A stretch of 20,357 bases of DNA from Zygnema cylindricum (Eukaryota; Streptophyta; Zygnematophyceae; Zygnematales; Zygnemataceae), in contig JBBHKE010002565.1 in NCBI GenBank assembly GCA_037447655.1, forward strand, positions 1 to 20,357, read 5' to 3'. The notes beneath the pieces were generated by a model. It was not told the DNA's origin and searched no databases. It saw only the letters and a program-made list of their open reading frames with translations. Position 1 is the stretch's first letter. The number at the start of each line of letters is the position of its first letter. This document shows, piece by piece, positions 1 to 8,205 of the stretch. A program made the translations under genes and the position numbers.

Positions 1-58
1 GAGGGAAAAGTACGAAACTCAGTCTCCGTCCTCTAAACCAGCGGTAATATTGGTTTGG

Positions 59-800
59 CACTTTATGCCCTACACTCTTACTCACGTGAACACTCTAGCT
101 TCATCCTATAATGGGCCTAAAGATATCCTTATTTAGACCTTAGGGAAAGAAATTCATAGGGGAAGAGAACGAGTTGCTTTGGCAAATTTGTCCGAAACAA
201 CCTTTTTGTCTGTGGAACCCAAGACCCCTATTGTGGATAGGGATTACAAGGCGTTATCGGTGGCCCTAATTTTGAATCGCACAAGAAATTTCAAACTCAA
301 CGGATACGGATGAAATCAATATGCCGTGGTTGATACTTAGGCTCCACCTAACCTAATTACCATATCAGCTTTACAACAAATGCCCGAGGAACTCCGGCCT
401 GAAATTTGCCCTAGCGACATTTGCCTTAGCACGGTCAGCAGCGGAAGCCAACCTGTCTACGAGATTATTAAGGGCCATGGTAATCGAATTCTCTAATGAC
501 GCGGCCAACAGGTCCGAATCCAGCTCCCCTTCCTGGTGGTGGAAGGTAAGCAATTTGAAATTTTATTGGGGATGGCTACTTGGACTAGATTGAATATGGG
601 GCTAAACATTTGGAAATAACAGTTCACTGTTCGGGACCTTGAGGATCCTGAATCGACAAAGGTGGTGGTTCCCTTGGAATTGTGGAATAGGGGAAAAATT
701 ACTGTTTCGGTGTCTGGATGATACCCTGTGTATGCCACCTTCTGGCCGTCAGACCAGTTTGCCAATTTAGGCAATATTGTCAAAACCATTTAGCAATTCC
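59..800 (+). pseudogene. Gag C-terminus, aspartic protease and linker (gypsy, plus copy)
   Basis: One frame reads from about 59 with a single stop at 134-136 through a spacer containing ALANLSETTFLSVEP and reaches the protease active site at about 326-343. The site reads VVDT, then a TAG at 338-340 where the minus copy has DTGA. The following block, with the shared stretch QQMPEELRPEI, matches the minus-strand protease at 12810-13052 almost residue by residue. After protease the frame continues into a linker with an ATWTR segment near 572-586, a WNR segment near 684-692 and a TAG at 791-793. In the family the protease would cleave the polyprotein, but this copy cannot because of stops at 134, 338, about 514 and 617. 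Gypsy assignment rests on colinearity with the complete minus copy. Confidence 0.75.
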
Positions 801-969
801 CTATTACCAAGCAGTGGGAAGCGAAATGCTAAATAGTTTATTACAAATGGCTATATTTAGGCGGGAGGTGAACTAAACATTTGCAACAATTTTACCGGAA
901 GGCACGACGTACCTTCGGTGAGAACCCTCTGATATCCTAACAGGCGATAAAGGATTCAACAGACAAGTA

Positions 970-1962
970 GTGTCATTGATGGTTCCCGAGTCCGAACTCC
1001 ATATCTTATCTTTATTTTCTAGAATCAGTTCCGATTTCGAAGCAATGTTAAAAACATGATACCAGATAGAAGATTATGGTGCCGTGGAAATAACACCTAA
1101 AGCGCGAGCTGTCAGCGAAGAGCGTCTGCACTAGCTCCACGAATTCTATCCCCAGCAACTACTAATGTCCTCCTTTTCCAACACTCACTAAAAGCTTCCC
1201 TAAAATGTAGACAACATTAAAACCTCACAATTAGAAAACTTGGGAAGGGTGGATCTGGCAGTAGGTGGATGGCCTTATTAAGGATACTCCCTAGCAGGAC
1301 AAGGAAAAGGACACCAAGACAGCCGGAGTCAAACCTTCTTCCAAATGATTCAATTGATTTCAAACATACAAAAAAACTGGGACACGCCAATGGGGTACGT
1401 CTTAGAAAATGTTCACCCAACAGATGGTAAAAGAAAATCTGTGGCTAGCAGCTGGAATCAAATTTACTCAGATTTGAGGGGCACCATTAGTTTTCGATGC
1501 AGCGCAAATAGGATCCAAGGCATATAGAGTTAGAGCTTATTGGACAATCCTAGTCCAGCTCTATATTCTCAAGCAACTCTTAGCCACAAAGATCCCTGTC
1601 CCCCAAATTACAGTCTAACAAATTTTAAGAAAAAGGCAAATGGCCACCCTTGTGACCACAACAGACCGGTCCCCGTTCTTCCGTTGCAATAAATAGTGAG
1701 CGCCACGAATGGCACTTCCCACACTGGTTTCTTTCCTATACAGCCACGCTTACTGGAAAGGAGCCTTGGGAATAATATATGATAGCACACTACAATAACG
1801 CCAATATTGAAGGACGAACAAGCAATGGAATTGACTGTAACCACGGCCGCTTAGTATTCTACACCTCCAAGGTGGCTATGGCAACGCATGGATTTGAATG
1901 CCATTTTTTTGGTCTTAAAGCATTCTCTTACCTTTATTCGTCTTCAATCACCACAGTCTCAG
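970..1962 (+). pseudogene. C5-cytosine DNA methyltransferase domain, decayed (gypsy, plus copy)
   Basis: The frame starting near 970 aligns with the minus-strand MTase (11440-12413). Motif I reads LSLFSRISSDFEAM at about 1005-1047. Motif IV reads GWPY, then a stop at 1279-1281, where the other copy has GWPCQ, so the catalytic cysteine codon TGT has become TAT. Motif VI reads LENVHP at 1402-1419 and is intact. A frameshift near 1480-1500 moves the motif VIII region (a YRVRAYWT-like stretch, about 1528-1551) to another frame. The C-terminal motif X region is recognisable only by DNA similarity at about 1863-1925. Motifs run I, IV, VI, VIII, X, so the domain is not permuted as in plant DRM enzymes. 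With catalytic residues lost and several stops, it is certainly inactive. Confidence 0.82.
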
Positions 1963-2021
1963 AATAACTATCTTCAAGCTCCTAAATTGCTAAAGATGCA
2001 GGCCGCAATCCACCTTGAGGG

Positions 2022-2033
2022 GGGGGGAGATGT
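2022..2033 (+). other. G-tract breakpoint of the plus-strand gypsy copy
   Basis: Both gypsy copies are similar up to a purine run that follows a leucine-glutamate codon pair (about 2022-2033 here, about 11330-11345 on the minus copy). Beyond it the plus copy enters unrelated sequence beginning TGTTGAAAAATGG, while the minus copy continues for about 80 codons to RT. The run resembles a polypurine tract. Deletion or template switching between this internal run and the true polypurine tract is one explanation. Confidence 0.5.
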
Positions 2034-2084
2034 TGAAAAATGGTATTTTATATTCTATCTTCTTAGTCAACCTTTGAGCATCCT

Positions 2085-2275
2085 ACAGTTCTCATACTTG
2101 TCGTAGTCACTGAGAACTGACATACAACCATGGCTTCCTCAGACAGCTGAGAAGACAGGCATAAGACAAGGTTCTTGCAAACGATAGGCTGCTAGAGATA
2201 GGATTTGATCTTGTGACCTCCGGAAGACAACAGTACGGAGTAGCAAAAGCCTTATCTGGTAGATCTTGATAAAAC
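2085..2275 (-). repeat. tRNA-derived SINE-like unit 1
   Basis: On the minus strand a tRNA-like head runs from about 2275 to 2199. It has a degenerate A-box (CCAGATAAGGC near 2255-2245) and a B-box-like GATCAAATCC near 2210-2201. The body ends in a segment with ACGACAAGT about 100 bp downstream (near 2097-2105). The same head-plus-body order occurs in unit 2 at 2455-2665, with partial identity across the head and in the ACGACAAGTRTGRGARCTG block. It is not a functional tRNA because stem pairing is poor. The 3' boundary is uncertain. Confidence 0.45.
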
Positions 2276-2454
2276 GATATACACGTAGTATTTGTTAAAT
2301 ATATAATTAATAACGCGACGATGAATTCCATTTAACGGCTTACGGAATAAAACGAAACATAGAAATTGTAGAAATTAAAGGTTATTTTATAATTTTCTAG
2401 GTTTTTGTAAAAATTAAAATGCATGAAAGAAGCAGAGGCAGTTTGTCTCTAACT

Positions 2455-2665
2455 CCTCTTTTCAGCTCCCACACTTGTCGTATTCAGTGAAAGTTGGAGA
2501 GGGAGCTAGAGCCATGAATGCCTATGCTGTCTAGAGGAACACAGACAGTAGATTGGTAGATTTTCAAAAATAGTACTTGACGCACCCACGATTTGAACCT
2601 AGTACCTGCCGTCCGACAAAGCCGTCGGTAGCCGATAGCTTTATCCAATTAGCCTATGGACAAGG
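2455..2665 (-). repeat. tRNA-derived SINE-like unit 2
   Basis: The minus-strand head at about 2660-2585 has a good A-box (TAGGCTAATTGG) and a B-box-like GGTTCAAATCG. The long segment between the boxes recalls a type II (Leu/Ser-like) tRNA. The body follows and includes ACGACAAGTGTGGGAGCTG near 2468-2490, shared with unit 1. Two same-strand members about 390 bp apart support a SINE family. No target-site duplication was identified. Confidence 0.5.
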
Positions 2666-3971
2666 TTGTTGTTTTGGAAAATATAGTTTCGTGCGTACGC
2701 GAAATTTCGTACGTACATCATAAGGTGTAGTGTGAAGGTTTGCATGGATTCGCGGATTGGGGGAGCAAACGTGCGGATAAAATTAAAGTGACGCGAACAA
2801 GCATTGTGAAATGGACGGGAAATCGCAAAGCGATCCGATTGGAAATAATTAGTAATGTTCGAAATGTAACATAATAAGACAAATGTCAATAGTTTTGGGT
2901 ACAAGCGTGAAGTAACGGAAACACGTTTTAGTGTGGTATGTAACTCCGACGGGAGTACACAGTTTTGGTACACTCCAGGGGCACATGTTGGTATGGTACG
3001 TATTAAGGGGTACCTGTTGGTAAGGAGGAATGGTACGGCGGTAGGAGTACAGTTTGGTTAAGCGACCAAAATGCCATGTGAAGATTGGTGAACGGATGTG
3101 GATAGCGGCGGACAAAGTTCGCCGTCAATCATTGGACGACAAATATTGAGTACTTTGTCTTTTCGGCATCTAAAATGTTAGCCGCATAATATTTTGGCAC
3201 CTGTAAATGAGTGTAAATACATTGTACGGTAGACGGCCGGTTAGTCTTGTTAGGATGACCACGTTAATTATGGTACAGCGTAGATCAGCTGCAGGTTCAC
3301 TTGTATATGTATAGGACTTAGAATATTTTGAGGGCGGAATCCCCTTGTATGGAAAAACTGTGATAGCAGTTTCTTCGATTTCTGAAGGTTATGATCATTC
3401 TGATCTTTGGAAAAAATTCATTGAAATTTTGCATGTGGGTTTCTTAGTGTTGTTTGTGTACTGTGGCAAATTTTCAGGTCTTTTGTGTACGTGGTTTTCT
3501 TCGGGCTTCATTGTGAAGTCCGTCTTTTGTGGGGTTAGTTATGGCAAGCTGTTTTTCTCCAACTTTGACTGGATGATGCGATCACTCTGTTTAGTGCCTC
3601 TGTATCAAACTTTTTGAAAGTGTAATAAAATCTATAAAATACCTATATATATAGTTTCACATTGTTTTGATAATTTTTGAGAATTCTTTGTTGATTCAAA
3701 AAAGGCAGTTTTTAGGGTAGTCTGTGGTGCTTCCGAGGGTAAATCCATAGCTGAAAATGGCTATGGACAACAAAGGTTACGTGATATAAGGTTTGATAAC
3801 TATATAAATGTTTACACAAATACAATTTCACTTAACAGTATATTAGAACATAGATACAATTTGTATTGTACGGATACGGAACATCTCGAAACACATACTG
3901 CGCATTTTGTTTCAACATGCAAACAAATATCACCCAACAACTTATGACGGCTACAATTAAAACCCGAGTTT
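2666..3971. other. No recognised gene; GTAC-rich non-coding stretch
   Basis: No conserved protein motif is visible on either strand. About 2690-3075 is rich in GTAC/GGTAC words and includes a near-palindrome at 2694-2715 (CGTACGCGAAATTTCGTACG). An open frame at 3345-3617 (90 codons, plus) is aromatic- and leucine-rich, matches nothing I know and ends beside AATAAAATC and TATATATAG stretches, which look more like transcript-end or LTR sequence than a gene. Probably old repeat remnants. Confidence 0.5.
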
Positions 3972-4254
3972 GATCAGACGGCCGCGAATGAAGCCTAGAT
4001 CGCGAAATAGGATTTTGGCGGTTTTCGGTTACCGCCACATCGATTCACACGTGGCACAGCCACATTAGATTACGGCAACTCCGAGATTACAAAAACAAAT
4101 CTAGATAAAACATGTGTGGACTGGTTAGCCATGTCCTACAATGGCCCTACAAAAAGTACACCGACACCTGTACCTTTATGTAGAATACTCTATTTTGATT
4201 GGTGCCGTACTTCAGTAGATAGAGTTTTATAGAGAGATAGGACTTAAAGAAATT
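3972..4254 (+). repeat. Copia A 5' LTR or leader
   Basis: This stretch is non-coding but aligns with the minus-strand sequence 14790-14530 upstream of the other copia A gag. Shared blocks include a TGATC start, TTTGGCGGTTTT, GGCCCTA near 4143, GTAGATAG near 4214 and GGACTTA near 4240. In both copies homology starts at TGATC, which fits the TG end of an LTR. A TGGTAG at 4255-4260 could be the start of a primer-binding site, but it does not match the usual initiator-Met site, so the LTR 3' edge is not fixed. Confidence 0.5.
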
Positions 4255-5292
4255 TGGTAGATAAGACCCTCTCTCCTAGAGAGCTTCTATACGAAAGATC
4301 AACTTTGACCCTCCATAACTTACTGCTCAGGGGAGAAAATTCAAAGATTCTTTTTGTTATCGACTCACGGGGGTTTTCTCTTCACAGGGGTTTGTATCGT
4401 ACCTTGTCGCCAAGGTGGCAATTTTTTTTTATGAAACATAAAGGGGTCAGGGTTATCCTAGAGGCTTTGAGTGAGCTGCCTACTCTGAGGATCTATGTAG
4501 GTCTCAGAGTTGCAAGTTATAATCCCACCCTCTAGGGTACCCATATTCAATGGAACTGGTATCATATACTAGGAAAGTATGATGACCGAGCTCTATGTGA
4601 GAAAATGTTTTGGGGAATAGTGAGTGGACAAGTGAGGCGTCCATTCACTCTTGTGATCCCTCCAGGGTTTACATAAGCAAATTCACCAGAGATGCAGATC
4701 CATCTCCAACGTAGGAGACAAAGAAACATAGGTGGTGGACAAAGGAAAGGAGAAGAAGACGGTCACACCAATAGCAACCGGTTAAGCATTCATGTCACCT
4801 ATTTCGAGGAACGAGGAGAATCATAGCGATACCTAGGTCTACAACAATATGGCGGCAAAGCACTTCATCCTTGGCCATCTTACTCAAGGGCTTGCATCTC
4901 CTCATTTGCAGGTAGAGAGGGCATCAGATCTTTGGGTGGCTCTCATAGAGATGTACCAAAGTGGTACGATTCAGCAACAACAGTTGGCTGATCAAAAAAG
5001 TAATGCCTATGTATACAAGGGGGGGAAGATGTTGGATTTTTGTAATGAGCTCTCAACACTTTTCATGGAGCTAGATAGTGTTGGAAAAGTTAAAATTGAA
5101 AAGATGAAGGTTAACTGCTTTCTCATGAAGTTACCAAATGAGTTCGAGAACATAGTTAACTGTGTGCAAGGCTTGTTGGACTCAAGGTGGATATGGAATT
5201 TAGTGGTAGGGATGATTCTCGTTAGAGAGAATATGATTAAGATCCGAAAGGGAGGAAAGAGTGGGCAAGCCTTACCAGCTGGGACCAATTAG
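4254..5292 (+). pseudogene. Copia Gag, broken (copia A, plus copy)
   Basis: Gag forms the particle shell around element RNA. The N-terminal part is badly decayed across frames: GIVSGQVRRP at about 4615-4644 matches GIVSGQVKRP in the minus copy. From 4849 a clean 147-codon frame reads MAAKHFILGHL, LWVALIEMYQSGTI, YKGGKMLDFCNEL and MKLPNEFENIV, the helical UBN2-type gag typical of Ty1/copia. The minus copy reads MAAKNFILRHL and LWVSLVEVYRAGTI at matching places, confirming a conserved coding frame. The frame breaks at a poly-G run at 5331-5341 before the zinc knuckle. Confidence 0.8.
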
Positions 5293-5389
5293 AGGAATAA
5301 TGATTTTAGGAAACCTCTTGCAAATTGTGGAGGGGGGGGGGTAGGAAAATCAGACCGACAAGTTCGGACGAAGGGCTCCCAAGGGTTTG

Positions 5390-6266
5390 TGCCACTTTTG
5401 TAAAAAACCATAGCACAATATTGGGGAGTGCACTAAGTTAACTTAGCTACGGTTAAAAGAGGGGCAGACAGGTGGACCCCCGAGAGGAAAGAAAATGGCC
5501 TTTGTGACACAAGTACATGAGGCGGAATCTAAAGAAAAGGACACTGAGCTCCTCTTAGATGAGGAGTTGGAGGCGAAAAACGAGGTCGAAATTCCACGAA
5601 AGCAGAAATGTGCTTTTGGTGGATAGAAAGGTGAAGCAGGCTGGATTATAGAATCAGGTGCCTCCATGCACATGTGTAAGGATAAACACAGGTTCACTAA
5701 GATAAGAAAGATTTCCACCGTAGAGATAGAGTACAGAGATGGGAGGATAGTCACTACTACTCTTGTAGGATCGGTAGATCAGAAAGTGCTGTAGAAGGAA
5801 AGACATCCATAGTTAAATTCTTTGATGTATTGTTTATTCCGGAGATGAACAATAACCTCATCTCTACGTCTGTAATAGATGATAAGGGTTTTGATACCAA
5901 CACTAGGAAAGTAGTCTTTACTGATAGTTTTGAGAAGGAAGTTTATTCTACTGCTGAAAAAGGTAGCCTAGGGATGTTTAGGCTGATTTTAAGCAATGAA
6001 AAGAAGAAACTTTATTATGATGATGTTCATGATATAATGTTGTAGCATAAGAGGCCTGGGCATGTGAATCTAAATAATTTAAGAGAGATGAAGAAGATGG
6101 GATTAGTGGAAGGGATTCAGTTCGGTGAGAGTGAGAATCTAAGTGATTGTAATGGATGTGCTCAAGGTAAAGCACACAGGTTACCCTTCCCAAAAACTGC
6201 CACCTATAAGGGAGGAAAGATTCTAGATTTAGTACACACATATATTTGGGGGCCAGCCAAAGTGCC
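5390..6266 (+). pseudogene. Copia zinc knuckle, protease and integrase N-terminus (copia A, plus copy)
   Basis: A CCHC zinc knuckle (C-x2-C-x4-H-x4-C) lies at 5390-5431 with all four ligands kept and one TAG inside. The protease active site at 5642-5680 reads WIIESGASMHMC, with Glu where copia proteases have the catalytic Asp, so it is probably dead. The frame then shifts. From about 5800 the second half of protease (LFIPEMNNNLIS) leads to the integrase zinc domain: HKRPGH at about 6046-6063 just after a stop, and CNGCAQGKAHRLPFP at about 6151-6195. The core begins HTYIWGPAKV at about 6235-6264 and is cut by the repeat. All later integrase, RT and RNase H are missing. Confidence 0.82.
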
Positions 6267-6267
6267 T

Positions 6268-6535
6268 TGTCGAGCGTGTCGGAAACATCAGAGGAGGGCC
6301 CACTGCCTGGGTAATTGGCATTGGAGTCCTGCAAACACCCTTCCCCAGAATGCGAATGCTCCCCACAACCATGCTTGTGCTTAATGTTGCCCGCCTTGTT
6401 CCTGTGAGCATGCATGCAAAGGTGGGGATGAGTGCTTGGGGAGGGCGAAAGATATCCCCTCCCCCCCCCTCTCCTTTCCCCTCCTGGCCGGTTGAAAGGA
6501 GGGAATCCTTAGAGGTGGAGCCTGGTCCTTGATTT
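6268..6535. repeat. 268-bp direct repeat, copy 1
   Basis: This is nearly identical to 7738-8004: about ten substitutions plus one C in a C-run. Both begin TGTCGAGCG and end GTCCTTGATTT. Copy 1 sits directly against the broken copia integrase. On the minus strand the unit ends in CGACA and contains a purine run. It could be an LTR-derived unit. No target-site duplication is visible next to it. Confidence 0.85.
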
Positions 6536-7737
6536 AGTGAGTATCTGTTGGAAGCCTAACAAAAATCCTCTCAAAATCCACTATTCTGGTACAAAATATT
6601 TTGATAATTGACCCCGGAAGAAACCTGACCAGAGCCCCAAAAAGGACTACCAAAGAGAGAACCCAGATGCTTCCACTCAGAAAAATGAAAGGATAGAAAT
6701 AAAAAAATGTTGTCTCAGAATTAACAATATCACCTTGCCCTTAGAAAATAGAGATATAAAGTTAGAATGTGGAATCATAGCAAGCAAGCTCAACCTACCC
6801 CCAGAACGTATCGTGGACAACCAAAAGGAGACGAAATCTCCCCCTAAAAAACCCAGAACAGGTAGGGCCTCCTTAACTCCTCGGTTTCCGCGACCCGGAA
6901 CCGACAAGACCCTTCTTATTTTCCAACAAACACCAGTCCCCAAACCGCCCAAAACAGGAAAGACGGTGCCAACCACCCAACCAGACTACGATTTCCAAAA
7001 AGGACGGAAGCAAACCAAGATGGCAATAGGGTCACAATCACAAGCAAAACAAAAGTTCTCCACAAGAAAGTTTGCTGGAATTTTCTAGGGTTTTTCTCAG
7101 GAGACAGTACTGAAACAGCAACCTGTCTCCTTCGGCCCCAAGTGCCTTATACAAGCCAAGTTTGTCCTACCGATAGTACCAAAGTCAAAGCAATACTAGG
7201 AGCCAATCACCGGCCAGGAATTGTTATCGTACGGACATAAGACAAAACAGGTTGTACTACACTCGGGGCAAAAAGTTAGGCGACTATCCCCGGCTAGATT
7301 AGAAGCCACGTGGTTTTCTATGACACAATCCTGAGCAACAAAGTTCTAAATTGACGTGAAACGCCTAACTTTGACTCACATTAATAAATGCTCTATTTGG
7401 CTGGTGGACCTGAACTAACGTCCTACTGATAGCCAACAGCAAAATCTACCAGACTATCCCAAAAGTTACGTGGCATTCCACAATGTAGCCCCCAATGGGA
7501 CAGTTGGCAACTGGTCACATGTAACAGGATGGGAATCTTTAGAACGGAGTAACTTTGTCGTCCGGCCTCCGTTAGGCGCGAAATAAAGTACGTTCCGTTC
7601 AGTTAGGAAGATAGAAGAATCTGGTTGGGCTGAGTGCGCTCCTTTCTCCGTACTTTAAGGACCGTACAGAGGAAAAAGGGCCCGAGAATTCTTGGTAAGA
7701 TAAAAGGGGTGCCTGTGAAGCACATGAGCTTGACAGC
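6536..7737. other. Unrecognised 1.2-kb interval between the direct repeats
   Basis: The largest open frame is 6735-7088 on plus (117 codons). It is rich in Lys, Pro, Thr and Gln, with a basic stretch PPKKPRTGR. It resembles no domain I know, but the composition would suit a nucleic-acid-binding or gag-like tail. The rest (about 7090-7737) shows no coding signal, though an AATAAA occurs near 7582. If the flanking repeats are LTRs, this would be the body of a small non-autonomous element. A consensus primer site is not evident. Confidence 0.4.
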
Positions 7738-8004
7738 TGTCGAGCGTGCCGGAAACATCAGAGGAGGGCCCACTGCCCGGGTAATTTGCATTGGAGTCCT
7801 GCAAACACCCTTCCCCAAAATGCGAATGCTCCCCACAACCATGCTTGTGTTTAATGTTGCCCGCCTTGTTCTTGTGAGCATGCATGCAAAGGTGGGGATG
7901 AGTGCTTGGGGAGGACGAAAGATATCCCCTCCCCCCCCTCTCCTTTCCCCTCCTGGCCGGTGGAAAGGAGGGAATCCTTAGAGGTGGAGCCTAGTCCTTG
8001 ATTT
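7738..8004. repeat. 267-bp direct repeat, copy 2
   Basis: This is the same unit as 6268-6535. Read on the minus strand it starts immediately after the purine run that follows the gypsy polyprotein stop, exactly where a 3' LTR should begin. It ends in CGACA, which fits the CA end of an LTR, but it starts AAATCAAGG and not TG. It is therefore a candidate 3' LTR of the minus-strand gypsy element, with copy 1 as a solo or displaced LTR. Confidence 0.75.
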
Positions 8005-8016
8005 CCCCCCCTCTTA
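8002..8016 (-). promoter_or_regulatory. Candidate polypurine tract of the minus-strand gypsy element
   Basis: On the minus strand AAGAGGGGGGGAAA lies about 12 bases after the last stop of the integrase/PHD frame (8030-8028) and directly before repeat copy 2. Position and composition fit the plus-strand primer of reverse transcription. This is inferred from placement only. Confidence 0.5.
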
Positions 8017-8027
8017 GTCAACTGGGA

Positions 8028-8205
8028 CTAAGACTGTTGAATAATTACCCCCGCCAATTCGCAGTTCCCGCAGAACCAGAGAGCAGAGGGTGTAGGACGA
8101 GGGACCTAAGAGGAGGGGAGACAAGATTGATGCCAACACTGGTCGCATCGATCACAGACGAGTACAGAATTTTGGGAGGGAGATGAGAGGCATTCGGAGG
8201 AGCAC
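8028..8205 (-). pseudogene. PHD finger at the integrase C-terminus
   Basis: After the integrase C-terminal domain the frame reads WCSSEC, then VCDRCDQCWHQSCL at about 8160-8119, then a TAG at 8108-8106, then in the same frame LWFCGNCELAG and a final TAG at 8030-8028. The spacing C-x2-C-x4-H-x2-C followed by W-x-C-x2-C is that of a PHD zinc finger. The first ligand pair reads C-x3-C where C-x2-C is usual. PHD fingers commonly read the histone H3 tail; in an integrase this could steer insertion toward particular chromatin, as chromodomains do in chromoviruses. That role is inference. The internal stop means this copy could not make the whole finger without readthrough. Confidence 0.72.

Larger units (their letters stand above)
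59..2033 (+). mobile_element. Ty3/gypsy element with MTase, plus-strand copy, truncated
   Basis: This is a degenerate fragment of the same family as the minus-strand element at 8004-13086. Homology begins in the gag/protease spacer and runs through protease, linker and MTase. It ends in a G-tract at about 2022-2033, where the other copy continues toward reverse transcriptase. No RT, RNase H or integrase follows. It carries several stops and at least two frame changes, so it is non-functional. The left end runs out of the window. Confidence 0.85.
3972..6266 (+). mobile_element. Ty1/copia element 'copia A', plus copy, truncated
   Basis: Leader/LTR, gag with UBN2-type fold, zinc knuckle, protease, GAG-pre-integrase zinc domain and the first strand of the integrase core follow in copia order. 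The element stops inside integrase at about 6266, where the 268-bp repeat begins. A second copy lies on the minus strand at 13087-14790. Frame changes and stops make it non-functional. Confidence 0.85.

Noticed and set aside
2033-2085. TGTTGAAAAATGG after the G-tract as a 3' LTR start
   Set aside because: No second copy, no matching CA end and no similarity to the sequence after the full element's polypurine tract. It could equally be the tail of SINE-like unit 1.
2581-2660. True tRNA gene on the minus strand
   Set aside because: A- and B-box-like blocks exist, but acceptor and T-stem pairing are poor and the middle is too long. A related unit nearby points to a SINE.
3345-3617. 90-codon plus frame as a gene
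   Set aside because: No recognisable motif, single isolated frame and AT-rich transcript-end-like flank; chance ORF is the simpler reading.
5978-6415. 145-codon minus-strand open frame, with a similar one at 7655-7885
   Set aside because: The shared His/Gly/Ser-rich translation comes from the direct repeat read antisense and from copia integrase antisense; no independent support.
6268-8004. Confident call of a complete TRIM element
   Set aside because: Flanking bases of the two repeats do not form a target-site duplication and no clear primer-binding site follows copy 1.
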